Source: JBEKDJ01 sp050014415 (GTDB lineage: Bacteria > Desulfobacterota > BSN033 > UBA1163). From it: a stretch of 17,815 bases of DNA. The DNA lies in contig JBEKDJ010000068.1 of the NCBI GenBank assembly GCA_050014415.1, positions 1 to 17,815 on the forward strand, given 5' to 3'. Position 1 is the first letter of the stretch, and each line of letters begins with the position of its first letter. Made by a program: the position numbers and the translations under genes. The notes beneath the pieces were generated by a model. The model worked only from the letters and a program-made list of their open reading frames with translations, was not told the origin of the DNA and made no database searches. Positions 6,303 through 13,526 of the stretch are shown piece after piece.

Positions 6303-6329
6303 ATTATCTTATTTCTTTCATAAAGTCAA
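6303..6329 (-). promoter_or_regulatory. Candidate promoter for the GNAT/CoA-transferase pair
   Basis: On the minus strand TTGACT (6329-6324), a 15-base spacer and GATAAT (6308-6303). Both boxes match sigma-70 at five of six positions but the spacer is shorter than ideal. A start near 6295 would give a leader of about 190 bases containing both hairpins. A second candidate about 20 to 45 bases further upstream (TTGTCA, 16 bases, TACATT) is also possible. Confidence 0.4.
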
Positions 6330-6417
6330 GGCCATTTTTATGCAATGTAATTCTTGCGCTAACATTGACAAAACGGAGCCCGGCATTCGACGATTCAAGG
6401 GTAGAATTTGGTTTTGA

Positions 6418-6492
6418 GTTGCAAGTTCCAGATTTTAAGGTTTCAAGTTAAAAATCCTTAGCTAACTGAAGCCAAAACCTGGAACTTGAAAC
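6418..6492. repeat. Degenerate inverted repeat of the GGTTTCAAGTTCCAG type
   Basis: The left arm contains GCAAGTTCCAGATTTT and GGTTTCAAGTT; the right arm is AAAACCTGGAACTTGAAACC. GGTTTCAAGTT and AACTTGAAACC match perfectly over 11 bases, and CAAGTTCCAG pairs with CTGGAACTTG. A related GAACT-rich stretch occurs at 10530-10590. No coding potential is visible. Confidence 0.55.
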
Positions 6493-6745
6493 CGCCCATT
6501 GGGCAACTTGTATTCTTGACCCGTAGAATTCTTTCAGTCATCGTATTGTATTTTCCGTTCCTGGGGTTCACAAATTCGAATAGGCATCCTATGTCTATGG
6601 TGGAAGATTTCTTATCATTCTTTGAAACAAAATCCGGCATATAGGCTTCCAGTGGATACATTGAGTTTTAAAAGAACTTTTTAATAACAATTAGTTATAC
6701 CCATCCGCTGGGTTTGGCATTGAAAATGCATATTTTATCAACGGA

Positions 6746-7600
6746 ATGGAGTATGAGGTGCTTGAGACACAAAACAAGAATGATCCCCTCAGCCTTTTTC
6801 TAACCGAGGAGGAGAAGAAATCACCCGAATCTAAAGAGAAGAACCTCACGGAAGGACAGAAAGACACCTTCCTCATGCCTTTTTTGACCGAAATGATCCA
6901 TTTTATTAAGGGCAATCTGGCTTCCATAAAGAATACCGCCCTCCTTGCAATAGATAAAGCCGAGGATCTGGAATTCAAGAGGTATTCTCATCGAGCTGTT
7001 ACCGAAGATATTAAGAGGATCGATTCGGTGTTGAACACGCTCCTGAATTATATCAATATCAATACCCCCATTGTAAAATCGAACACACTATACGTCATTT
7101 TCGAAGAAATCGTGGAAGCGAATGAGAAACAACTTCGGAATAAGAAGATCAAGGTACTCAAGAAATACGAAAAGGACCTTCCGGAGACCTACATCCATGA
7201 CGAACAAATCAGGTTCATTCTGAATTCCGTCTTTCAATACGCAGTGCTTTCCGTTTCCGCGGAGGGGACTATCGAAGTCCTAATAAAATCCTTCGATTTC
7301 CCAAATGAAGCAAACGGCAAGACGATCTCGCCGAAGAGAAATGAAGGATTCATTGAGGCCATCATCGGCTTCGTGGGTGACAAGAAACAAGCTAAGCCAT
7401 TAGAGGTCCTGTCGGAGGGGCAAGCCGCTCAAAAGGAAGAGACAAATCATTTGATACTGCAGTTGGCTAGAGACATCCTCCAAAAGAACCGAGGGACGAT
7501 GGCATTTGAAATGGATGAAAAGAAATCGCGAGCGCTTATTACCTTGAGATTCCCAATCGATAGAAGAAAAGTAGTTTACTATGAGCCGATCAGTATCTGA
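6746..7600 (+). CDS. Degenerate histidine-kinase-like protein (probable pseudokinase)
   Basis: A 284-residue soluble protein with no transmembrane segment or sensor domain. Residues 1-40 are charged and low-complexity. Residues 45-105 resemble a DHp helical hairpin, with H52-F-I-K-G-N-L where a kinase has H-E-(I/L)-(R/K)-N-P-L. Residues 110-275 resemble a HATPase_c domain: IRFILNSVFQYAVLSV aligns with the N-box but has Gln where the magnesium-binding Asn is expected, and LILQLARDILQKNRGTMAFE aligns with the segment after the G2 box, though the GxGLG itself is missing. The end ALITLRFPI matches the last strand. I infer an ATP-binding fold that probably does not phosphorylate; it might act as a scaffold or phosphotransferase. 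It converges with mnmG, 29 bases away. No clear Shine-Dalgarno precedes the ATG; a GTG at 6758 with GGAG upstream is an alternative. Confidence 0.65.
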   Translation: MEYEVLETQNKNDPLSLFLTEEEKKSPESKEKNLTEGQKDTFLMPFLTEMIHFIKGNLASIKNTALLAIDKAEDLEFKRYSHRAVTEDIKRIDSVLNTLLNYININTPIVKSNTLYVIFEEIVEANEKQLRNKKIKVLKKYEKDLPETYIHDEQIRFILNSVFQYAVLSVSAEGTIEVLIKSFDFPNEANGKTISPKRNEGFIEAIIGFVGDKKQAKPLEVLSEGQAAQKEETNHLILQLARDILQKNRGTMAFEMDEKKSRALITLRFPIDRRKVVYYEPISI

Positions 7601-7629
7601 GAAGAGACTGGGAAGCTGACTGCGGAGTG

Positions 7630-9516
7630 CTATAGATAGCCCTGTTTTTTCAGGTTGACCATCAGGATGGAGATGGCAGCCGGGGTGACGCCAGAGATCC
7701 GGGAAGCCTGACCGAGGGAGAAAGGTCTGATTTTGGTCAGTTTCTCCATGACCTCCGCTGAGAGTCCAATCGTAGAACGAAAATCAAAGTCTTTTGGAAA
7801 TCTAACCTCTTCCAATTTCCTGAACCGTTCGATCTGATCCATCTGCCTTGTGATATAGCCGTCGTACTTCACCTGGATTTCAACCTGTTCCAGGACTTCC
7901 TTGGTTAGACCTTGAAGACCTCCATCGAAGCTAAAGAAATGGGTAACGTGGATTTCTGGCCTTTTCAACAACTCTCGAAGAGAAGCTTCCTTCTTTAAGG
8001 GAGCACTTCCCCAGCCGCGAAGAATTTCATTATTCTCCTTTGTCGGATGGATTCTTAGATCGGAGATTCGTAAGAGCGTCTTTTCAATGGCCCTTTTTTT
8101 CTCCAAAAATTCTTGATAATCTCCTTCCTTCAATAACCCTACATCATGCCCCTTCTCCCGCAACCTCAGGTCAGCGTTGTCTTCTCTCAGAAGGAGGCGA
8201 TATTCGGCCCGGGAGGTAAACATCCGATAAGGTTCGTTGGTTCCCTTGGTAACCAAATCATCGATCAACACACCCATGTAGGCCTCTGAGCGCTTCAAGA
8301 TCAGGGGCTCCTCCCCTCGAATCAGGAGAGAGGCATTGATTCCTGCAATCAGCCCTTGAGATGCCGCCTCTTCATAGCCTGAGGTTCCGTTAATCTGCCC
8401 GGCATGGAAAAGCCCTCTGATCTTTTTCGTTTCGAGGGAGGGCTTCAGTTCTGTTGGATCGGAAAAGTCATATTCGATGGCATAGCCCGGCCGGATGATC
8501 TCGACCTCTTCGAGTCCCTGTATCGACCTCAGCATTCGAGTCTGGATATCCAAAGGGAGACTGGTAGACACGCCGTTGGGGTAGATCTCTGCCGTATTTT
8601 TGCCATCAGGTTCTAAAAAGATCTGGTGCCTTGTCTTGTCGGAGAAGCGGACCACCTTGTCCTCGATCGAGGGACAATATCTCGGACCGATTCCCTTGAT
8701 GATCCCACAGAAGAGGGGTGATCGATCAAGACTACTGCGAATGATCTCGTGTGTCAATGAGTTCGTATAAGTGATATAGCAGGGGACCTGCGCGGTCTCA
8801 ACTTTTTCCGTGGTGAAAGAGAAAGGGAGAGGGTGTTCATCTCCGTATTGAGGAGTCAGTCTGGAGAAGTCGATGGTATTCCCATCGAGCCTCGGCGTGG
8901 TCCCGGTCTTGAGCCTACCCATCCGAAAGCCTAGCTTCTTGAGTGATTCTGATAAACCGATAGAGGGCGGATCGCCCACTCTGCCAGCGGGGAAATGGAT
9001 GAGGCCAATATGGACGAGACCATTAAGAAAGGTCCCTGGAGCAAGGATCAGCGCTTTGGCTTGAATGGTTTCATTCAAGTCTGTCCTTATGCCTACCATC
9101 CTATCCTCATCCACCAGAATCTCTTCCACCGTCGCCTGTTTGATAAAGAGGTTTGCTTGTTGCTCCACGGTCCTTTTCATCCGAAGTCGGTACCCTTGTC
9201 GGTCTACCTGGGCTCTGGAGGAGCGGACCGCTGGCCCTTTTCCGGTATTAAGCTGGCGAAACTGAATTCCCGTTTCGTCGGTTGCTTTGGCCATCTCTCC
9301 ACCCAGCGCATCGATCTCCTTCACGAGATGTCCCTTGGCCAGCCCGCCGACCGCAGGATTGCAGGACATATAACCGATCTGATCGACATTTTGAGTAATG
9401 AGGAGGGTAGGGTGTCCCATCCGGCTGCAGGCCAGGGAAGCTTCGATTCCTGCATGACCAGCGCCCACTACGATCACATCATAATCTCTGGGGGAGTGAA
9501 TAAAGAATGGGCTCAT
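7630..9516 (-). CDS. mnmG: tRNA uridine-34 carboxymethylaminomethyl modification enzyme MnmG
   Basis: A 628-residue protein of full family length. With MnmE it installs the carboxymethylaminomethyl (or aminomethyl) group on C5 of the wobble uridine of certain tRNAs, using FAD, NADH and methylene-tetrahydrofolate. The FAD-binding motif is GAGHAG (18-23). The two cysteines used in catalysis in E. coli have counterparts in C52 (MSCNPAVGG) and C281 (RYCPSIEDK). GQINGTSGYEEAASQGL and the C-terminal helical tRNA/MnmE-binding part ending ISILMVNLKKQGYL are present. ATG at 9516 has a modest AGGG upstream. It is the last of three minus-strand genes, 250 bases after the QueG-like gene, so it may also have its own promoter; none was obvious. 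mnmE is not in the window. Confidence 0.97.
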   Translation of the reverse strand: MSPFFIHSPRDYDVIVVGAGHAGIEASLACSRMGHPTLLITQNVDQIGYMSCNPAVGGLAKGHLVKEIDALGGEMAKATDETGIQFRQLNTGKGPAVRSSRAQVDRQGYRLRMKRTVEQQANLFIKQATVEEILVDEDRMVGIRTDLNETIQAKALILAPGTFLNGLVHIGLIHFPAGRVGDPPSIGLSESLKKLGFRMGRLKTGTTPRLDGNTIDFSRLTPQYGDEHPLPFSFTTEKVETAQVPCYITYTNSLTHEIIRSSLDRSPLFCGIIKGIGPRYCPSIEDKVVRFSDKTRHQIFLEPDGKNTAEIYPNGVSTSLPLDIQTRMLRSIQGLEEVEIIRPGYAIEYDFSDPTELKPSLETKKIRGLFHAGQINGTSGYEEAASQGLIAGINASLLIRGEEPLILKRSEAYMGVLIDDLVTKGTNEPYRMFTSRAEYRLLLREDNADLRLREKGHDVGLLKEGDYQEFLEKKRAIEKTLLRISDLRIHPTKENNEILRGWGSAPLKKEASLRELLKRPEIHVTHFFSFDGGLQGLTKEVLEQVEIQVKYDGYITRQMDQIERFRKLEEVRFPKDFDFRSTIGLSAEVMEKLTKIRPFSLGQASRISGVTPAAISILMVNLKKQGYL

Positions 9517-9617
9517 TGGACGATACCCTGATTGCCATTATGTTTGAAATTCGGAATGCTCAATTAATGGAATGTTGTAAGGATGCTTTCAATAAGATAA
9601 AAATCGAGTTCAAATTC

Positions 9618-9682
9618 TGATCATCCAGGAATAATGAAAATCCCAACCTACAGACATTTTCGGGCGTCCTGGATGGATGATC
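9618..9682. repeat. Inverted repeat between the QueG-like gene and mnmG
   Basis: TGATCATCCAGGA (9618-9630) and TCCTGGATGGATGATC (9667-9682) are inverted copies apart from a 4-base insertion. They enclose about 36 bases and would form a stem in the minus-strand transcript upstream of mnmG. It may be a decayed repeat or a leader structure. Confidence 0.4.
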
Positions 9683-9766
9683 GTCTTGGCTATTTCAAAT
9701 GGGCTAGCCGGGATTCGGTTATCTTATTTCCCCCATCGTTACAATATTTCACCATTCGATGACGTT

Positions 9767-10441
9767 TCAGCGCTTGCCTCTGCAGGCCTTCACACAGACA
9801 CCACAGATATTATGGCTGAAATGGAGGGTTTTGGCAAAAGTTCTCAGTTGTTCGTAACATCGAAGATGATCAAAGTCCTCCTGTCGTTCCTTGATCGCCC
9901 CTGCTGGACAGATCGGAAGGCAGTCCTGGCAGGAACTGCAGTTTCTTAAAGACGGAGCATCGATCACGAGAGGAAGGTCGGTGAGGAGGGTGACGAGACG
10001 AATCCTTGCCCCAAACTCCTCGTTGACGAGAAGATTATTCCGTCCGATCCATCCCAATCCTGCTGCCCTAGCTACATGTTTGTGAGAGAGATGGCCTTTT
10101 TGGCTTTTCCAATCCACAATTTGCGTGGCCGGAATAGGCATCACCTGATATCCAAGGTCCTGAATCGCCGAAGCTAAGATCAGAGAAGTGGTGTCCAGGA
10201 GGATATTGACTCTCTGATAATGATGAAAATAGAGCGGGGTAGGTCTGTCTCCGATCTCTTCCAAGATGGCATCGGAGAGATGAAAGGCCACCGAGATGCC
10301 AAAGGAGAGTTGGTCGATCAAGGGCGAAGGAAGAAGGATTTCTTCCCTGTTGAAGGTGCGAAGATCTGCTACTCCAAACAGGGACCCTCCCCATTGCTTG
10401 CAAAGCGCCCTTATCTTTTCGGTATTTTCCTTGGCATCCAT
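9767..10441 (-). CDS. Short QueG-like double [4Fe-4S] protein, function uncertain
   Basis: A 224-residue cytoplasmic protein related to epoxyqueuosine reductase. The segment RAAGLGWIGRNNLLVNEEFG (125-144) is the QueG signature. Cluster cysteines are C168, C171, C174, C178 (CxxCxxCxxxCP) and C195, C213, C216, C220. True QueG is about 350-380 residues with a C-terminal HEAT-like region, which is absent here, and has D-x-x-P-(V/I)-x-E-R before the signature with the catalytic Asp; here that place reads HLSHKHVARA. So this is probably a paralogue that does not reduce epoxyqueuosine, perhaps another Fe-S/cobalamin reductase. The final ACRGKR lacks the usual CP after the last cluster cysteine. It follows the GAF/HTH gene by 146 bases on the same strand and precedes mnmG. 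The start lacks a clear Shine-Dalgarno. Confidence 0.75.
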   Translation of the reverse strand: MDAKENTEKIRALCKQWGGSLFGVADLRTFNREEILLPSPLIDQLSFGISVAFHLSDAILEEIGDRPTPLYFHHYQRVNILLDTTSLILASAIQDLGYQVMPIPATQIVDWKSQKGHLSHKHVARAAGLGWIGRNNLLVNEEFGARIRLVTLLTDLPLVIDAPSLRNCSSCQDCLPICPAGAIKERQEDFDHLRCYEQLRTFAKTLHFSHNICGVCVKACRGKR

Positions 10442-10529
10442 CGCAATTCAAATTATGGGTCCCAAAGGGGGTTTATTTCAAGGCTTCTTGATTTGTAACC
10501 GCGGAGCACGTACCCGGAGAAGTTCTTCT

Positions 10530-10590
10530 TGGAACTGGAACTCAAAATCTCGAACTCCGAACTTCAAGTTTCGGAACGGAATTTGGTTCA
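10530..10590. repeat. Degenerate GAACT-rich palindromic repeat behind the GAF/HTH gene
   Basis: Repeats of the form GGAACTGGAACTC, CGAACTCCGAACTTC and a near-palindrome TCCGAACTTCAAGTTTCGGA. It begins at the stop codon of the regulator gene (10590-10588) and fills the spacer to the QueG-like gene. It may act as a weak RNA hairpin. It is of the same general type as 6418-6492. Confidence 0.45.
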
Positions 10591-11400
10591 GCGTGCTTTA
10601 ATCTTCAGATCCTTTATCTTCTTTCGGAGGGTATTCCGATTGATTCCTAAGAATTGGGCAGCAGCAGTCTGTACGTGCCCCATCCTTTCCAAAGCAGACT
10701 TGATCAGTATCTTCTCCACCAGTCCAATAATATCGTCAAAGATACCCGGTCCGATCTTCGACTCCACATCGGGATCGATCCTATTCAGAACTTCGGAGAG
10801 CTTCTTCTCTAAGATTTCGTCCAGCAGGGAAGATTTTGTTTTTCCTTTGGCAGATCTCTCAACCCCCTCGTTTTTCTTCAAGTGATAATTGTTAATCACC
10901 GGGGAGAGAATGGCTGAAAGAACGGAGAGGAACTGAAAATCCTCAATGAATTCATTTCCGGGTCCATAGAGGGAACTGATATTAATCACACCAATCGGTT
11001 CATCGTCGACAACGAGAGGAAAACAGATCAAGGGTGGCTGGATTTTCTCGATTCGTTTGCCACCCTTGACCACTTCGTCATAAAGAGGCTCTTCGCTCAG
11101 ATTCTTGATCACGGTCGGTTGTTGGGATTCGAGCACTTTTGCGATCAATCCTTTTCGCCCGCTGTAACCGTGGGGATGAACTTCTTTCCCTATTCCGTAA
11201 AGGGCTTCGACATGGAGAGCATCTTTCTTTGGGTCGTGGAGAATGAGCGCTGAATACCCAACTGAAAAAAAATCAGACAGGATCGCCATCACCCCACGGA
11301 AATAGTCCTCGAGGGGGGTCTGAACTCGTGGAAGCCGGGTAATCGCAAAGAGGCTCTTCACTTCTGGAGAATGAAAATCCGCGGACAGTGGGGAAATCAT
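10588..11400 (-). CDS. GAF-domain protein with Fis-type HTH, NifA-like but without AAA+ domain
   Basis: A 270-residue regulator. Residues about 25-170 form a GAF domain (FFSVGYSALILHD, then GYSGRKGLIAKVLESQQPTVIKNLSEEPLY, then LICFPLVVDDEPIGVINISSLYG), the same layout as the N-terminal sensor of NifA-type activators. The end (about 240-266), GHVQTAAAQFLGINRNTLRKKIKDL, is a Fis-type helix-turn-helix as found at the C-terminus of sigma-54 enhancer-binding proteins. The AAA+ ATPase that normally lies between is absent; a charged linker replaces it. It may bind DNA and sense a small molecule without activating sigma-54 itself. The start is ATG 11400, six bases after AGGAG; an in-frame TTG at 11415 has no ribosome site. 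It is the first gene of a minus-strand series leading to the QueG-like gene and mnmG and is divergent from miaA. Confidence 0.8.
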   Translation of the reverse strand: MISPLSADFHSPEVKSLFAITRLPRVQTPLEDYFRGVMAILSDFFSVGYSALILHDPKKDALHVEALYGIGKEVHPHGYSGRKGLIAKVLESQQPTVIKNLSEEPLYDEVVKGGKRIEKIQPPLICFPLVVDDEPIGVINISSLYGPGNEFIEDFQFLSVLSAILSPVINNYHLKKNEGVERSAKGKTKSSLLDEILEKKLSEVLNRIDPDVESKIGPGIFDDIIGLVEKILIKSALERMGHVQTAAAQFLGINRNTLRKKIKDLKIKAR

Positions 11401-11599
11401 ATCGGACTCCTGCAAATCAAAAGGTCAAGGTAGATGGGTAATATTGGGCGAACAGTAACATCGTGAGCACTGCCAACCAGGGCGATGGAATCTGTTCCAT
11501 CTTATAGAAACTGAATTCCAATTTCAAGGAAATTCTGGAGACCTTTCCTGCCACTTTCCCCTTGAAGTCTCCCTTTGAATTCATTAAAATTCAGTCCGT

Positions 11600-12547
11600 A
11601 TGTCTGCAGAGAATCAGATGGATCCACCGCGGGTGGTGATCCTCGTCGGTCCGACTGGAGTTGGCAAGTCCAGACTGGCCATTGAACTTGCAGAAGCATT
11701 CGGAGGTGAAGTCGTCAGTGCGGATTCCATGCAAGTCTATCGGCATATGGATATCGGTACAGCCAAACCAACGGTAGATGAACGGAGAAGAGTCCCGCAC
11801 CACCTGATCGACGTCGTGACCCCGGACCAGCCGTTTCATGCACGCCTTTATCAGAGACTGGGTCGTCACACGATCAATCAATTATACCTGAATGGGAAAC
11901 CCATTTGGGTGGTAGGAGGAACCGGACTCTATATCAAGACGCTCACCCAAGGGATTTTCAAGAGCCCGGAGATCGATCCCAGCGCTAGAGAAAGGTTGAG
12001 ACAGGAGGCAAAAGAAAAAGGGAAGGATTTCCTTTATCAGCGGTTGAAGAGTGTGGATCCGAAAACGGCCTTGTGTCTCGATCCTCGCGATCTTTTCCGG
12101 ACGATACGGGCCCTGGAGGTCTTCGATTCAACAGGGATCCCCATCTCCTTCTTTCGAGAACAACATCGTTTTGGAGAAAGACCTTATCAGACGTTAAAGC
12201 TTGGTATCGACATGGACCGGACGGCCCTCTATGAACGAATTGAAAAGAGAGTCGACGAGATGATAGAAAGAGGATTTCTTCAAGAGGTCAAAGGACTGAT
12301 GGAGATGGGTTACGGTGCTGAGTTGAAGCCGATGCAAAGTCTGGGTTATAAGCAGATGGTTCAATTCCTCTCGAAGAAGATCGGGTGGAACGAGGCGATC
12401 GGGCAGATGAAAATGGATACCCGCCATTATGCAAAACGCCAGTGGACGTGGTTTAGGGCCGATCCAGAGGTCCATTGGCGGATTGTATCCCCTGATCGGC
12501 AGAGGATATTCGAGGAGGTCAGGTCTTTCTTAGGAAGAGGAGGGTAA
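11600..12547 (+). CDS. miaA: tRNA dimethylallyltransferase MiaA
   Basis: A 315-residue protein of normal length. It transfers the dimethylallyl group from dimethylallyl diphosphate to N6 of adenosine-37 in tRNAs reading UNN codons. The P-loop GPTGVGKS is at residues 17-24, followed by the family signature DSMQVYRHMDIGTAKP. FRTIRALEV, the G-Y-KQ region LGYKQMVQFL and the late KRQWTWFR motif are all present. Its stop codon directly precedes the ATG of hfq, a gene order conserved in many proteobacteria, so they are co-transcribed and probably translationally coupled. The ATG at 11600 has no clear Shine-Dalgarno; ATG 11618 would remove six residues. Confidence 0.97.
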   Translation: MSAENQMDPPRVVILVGPTGVGKSRLAIELAEAFGGEVVSADSMQVYRHMDIGTAKPTVDERRRVPHHLIDVVTPDQPFHARLYQRLGRHTINQLYLNGKPIWVVGGTGLYIKTLTQGIFKSPEIDPSARERLRQEAKEKGKDFLYQRLKSVDPKTALCLDPRDLFRTIRALEVFDSTGIPISFFREQHRFGERPYQTLKLGIDMDRTALYERIEKRVDEMIERGFLQEVKGLMEMGYGAELKPMQSLGYKQMVQFLSKKIGWNEAIGQMKMDTRHYAKRQWTWFRADPEVHWRIVSPDRQRIFEEVRSFLGRGG

Positions 12548-12781
12548 ATGGCCATGATGAAGAATCAGATTAATGTCCAGGATCAGTTTCTCAATCGTAT
12601 TCGTCGGGATCGAAGCCATGTGGTCATCGAATTGACCACCGGCCGTAAGATCGAGGGAGTCATTCTCAGCTTCGACAATTTCTGTCTGGTTCTCCGGGCA
12701 GAGGCTGACCATTTGGTTTACAAGCATGCGATCTCCTCCATTTCTCCTGGTGAGAAGTTGGAATTTCTTGAAACAAAATAG
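12548..12781 (+). CDS. hfq: RNA chaperone Hfq
   Basis: A 77-residue Sm-like protein. It forms a hexameric ring that pairs small RNAs with mRNAs. The Sm1 region runs from QDQFLNRIRRDR to FDNFCLVLR, with Q11 and F45 at the positions of E. coli Q8 and F42. The Sm2 signature is intact as YKHAISSISP (58-67), with the K59-H60 pair that contacts uridine on the proximal face. The C-terminal tail is very short, as in many deltaproteobacteria, lacking the long acidic tail of enterobacteria. It begins at the base following the miaA stop codon; its ribosome site (GGAAGAGGAGGG) is inside the miaA end. scpB follows after 117 bases. Confidence 0.97.
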   Translation: MAMMKNQINVQDQFLNRIRRDRSHVVIELTTGRKIEGVILSFDNFCLVLRAEADHLVYKHAISSISPGEKLEFLETK

Positions 12782-12898
12782 AAAAAACATGAGGATGAAA
12801 GGATTCGAGTGGTTTCGTGCACTCCACTTCAAATCTTGAATCCTGGAATGCTTGAACCCCCAAAATCTGATTTGCAACGCTTGTTAGAGAGTAAGTTC

Positions 12899-13516
12899 AT
12901 GGACCATCTCGATATCAAACCCATACTTGAAGGCATCCTTTTTATTTCGGACTCTCCAGTCCGGCTGGAAACCCTCGTCGAGATTCTGCCTGAATCGAAC
13001 AGAGAAGAAATTCTAGAAGGAATTTCCCGAATTAGGGCAGAATACGAGGATGGCTCCAGAGGAGTGGAACTGGTCGAGATAGCGGGTGGATATGAATTTC
13101 GAACAAAACCCAGATGGGCTGAATGGGTCAACCGGCTGAAGAAGACGAAGGCGGTAAGGTTGAGCCGGTCTGCCTTAGAGACTTTAGCCATCATCGCTTA
13201 TCGCCAACCAATCATCCGGCCCGCAATTGAAGAGATTCGCGGAGTGGATTCGGGATGGGTCCTCCGCACCCTATTGGAGAAGGGTTTGGTCAAGATGCTG
13301 GGCCGGAAAGACCTTCCCGGACGTCCCATGATCTATGGGACGACAAGGGCCTTTCTGGAACTCTTCAGCCTCAACACGCTCGCGGATCTTCCTAACCTCA
13401 AAGAAATTCAACCTCCTCCGGCAGTTGATGGAATACTCAGGGAAGAGCTGATTGGAATCGATGCTACGACTTCCCAGCCCGATGAAATCCCGCTAGTCAA
13501 CGAAGTTGAAGAGTAG
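12899..13516 (+). CDS. scpB: Segregation and condensation protein B
   Basis: A 205-residue winged-helix protein that binds ScpA in the SMC-ScpAB condensin complex and helps organise and separate the chromosome. Visible family signatures are LDIKPILEGILFISDSPVRL at the start, LSRSALETLAIIAYRQPIIRPAIEEIRGVD in the first to second winged helix, and LLEKGLVKMLGRKDLPGRPMIYGTTRAFLELF. I chose ATG 12899 because family members begin close to this LEGILF segment; GTG 12809, which has AAAGGA upstream, would add 30 residues without family resemblance. The usual partner gene scpA is not beside it in this window. The next gene starts 10 bases after the stop, so the two are likely co-transcribed. Confidence 0.93.
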   Translation: MDHLDIKPILEGILFISDSPVRLETLVEILPESNREEILEGISRIRAEYEDGSRGVELVEIAGGYEFRTKPRWAEWVNRLKKTKAVRLSRSALETLAIIAYRQPIIRPAIEEIRGVDSGWVLRTLLEKGLVKMLGRKDLPGRPMIYGTTRAFLELFSLNTLADLPNLKEIQPPPAVDGILREELIGIDATTSQPDEIPLVNEVEE

Positions 13517-13526
13517 GGGAATCTGA

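Larger units (their letters stand above)
6213..6745. other. Divergent intergenic region, no convincing gene
   Basis: AT-rich spacer between the GNAT gene (-) and the kinase-like gene (+). It holds the candidate minus-strand promoter at 6303-6329 and the inverted repeat at 6418-6492. A 67-codon minus frame (6458-6661) exists but has no good ribosome site and runs into the inverted repeat, so I do not call it. The frame of the kinase-like gene stays open upstream of its ATG to a TAG near 6694, reading YPSAGFGIENAYFING, so an alternative non-ATG start is possible. Confidence 0.5.

Noticed and set aside
6458..6661. 67-codon minus-strand ORF in the divergent spacer
   Set aside because: No Shine-Dalgarno at its first ATG, its 3' end lies in an inverted repeat, and no family resemblance is visible.
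8995..9531. 178-codon plus-strand ORF
   Set aside because: Fully antisense to the well-conserved N-terminal half of mnmG.
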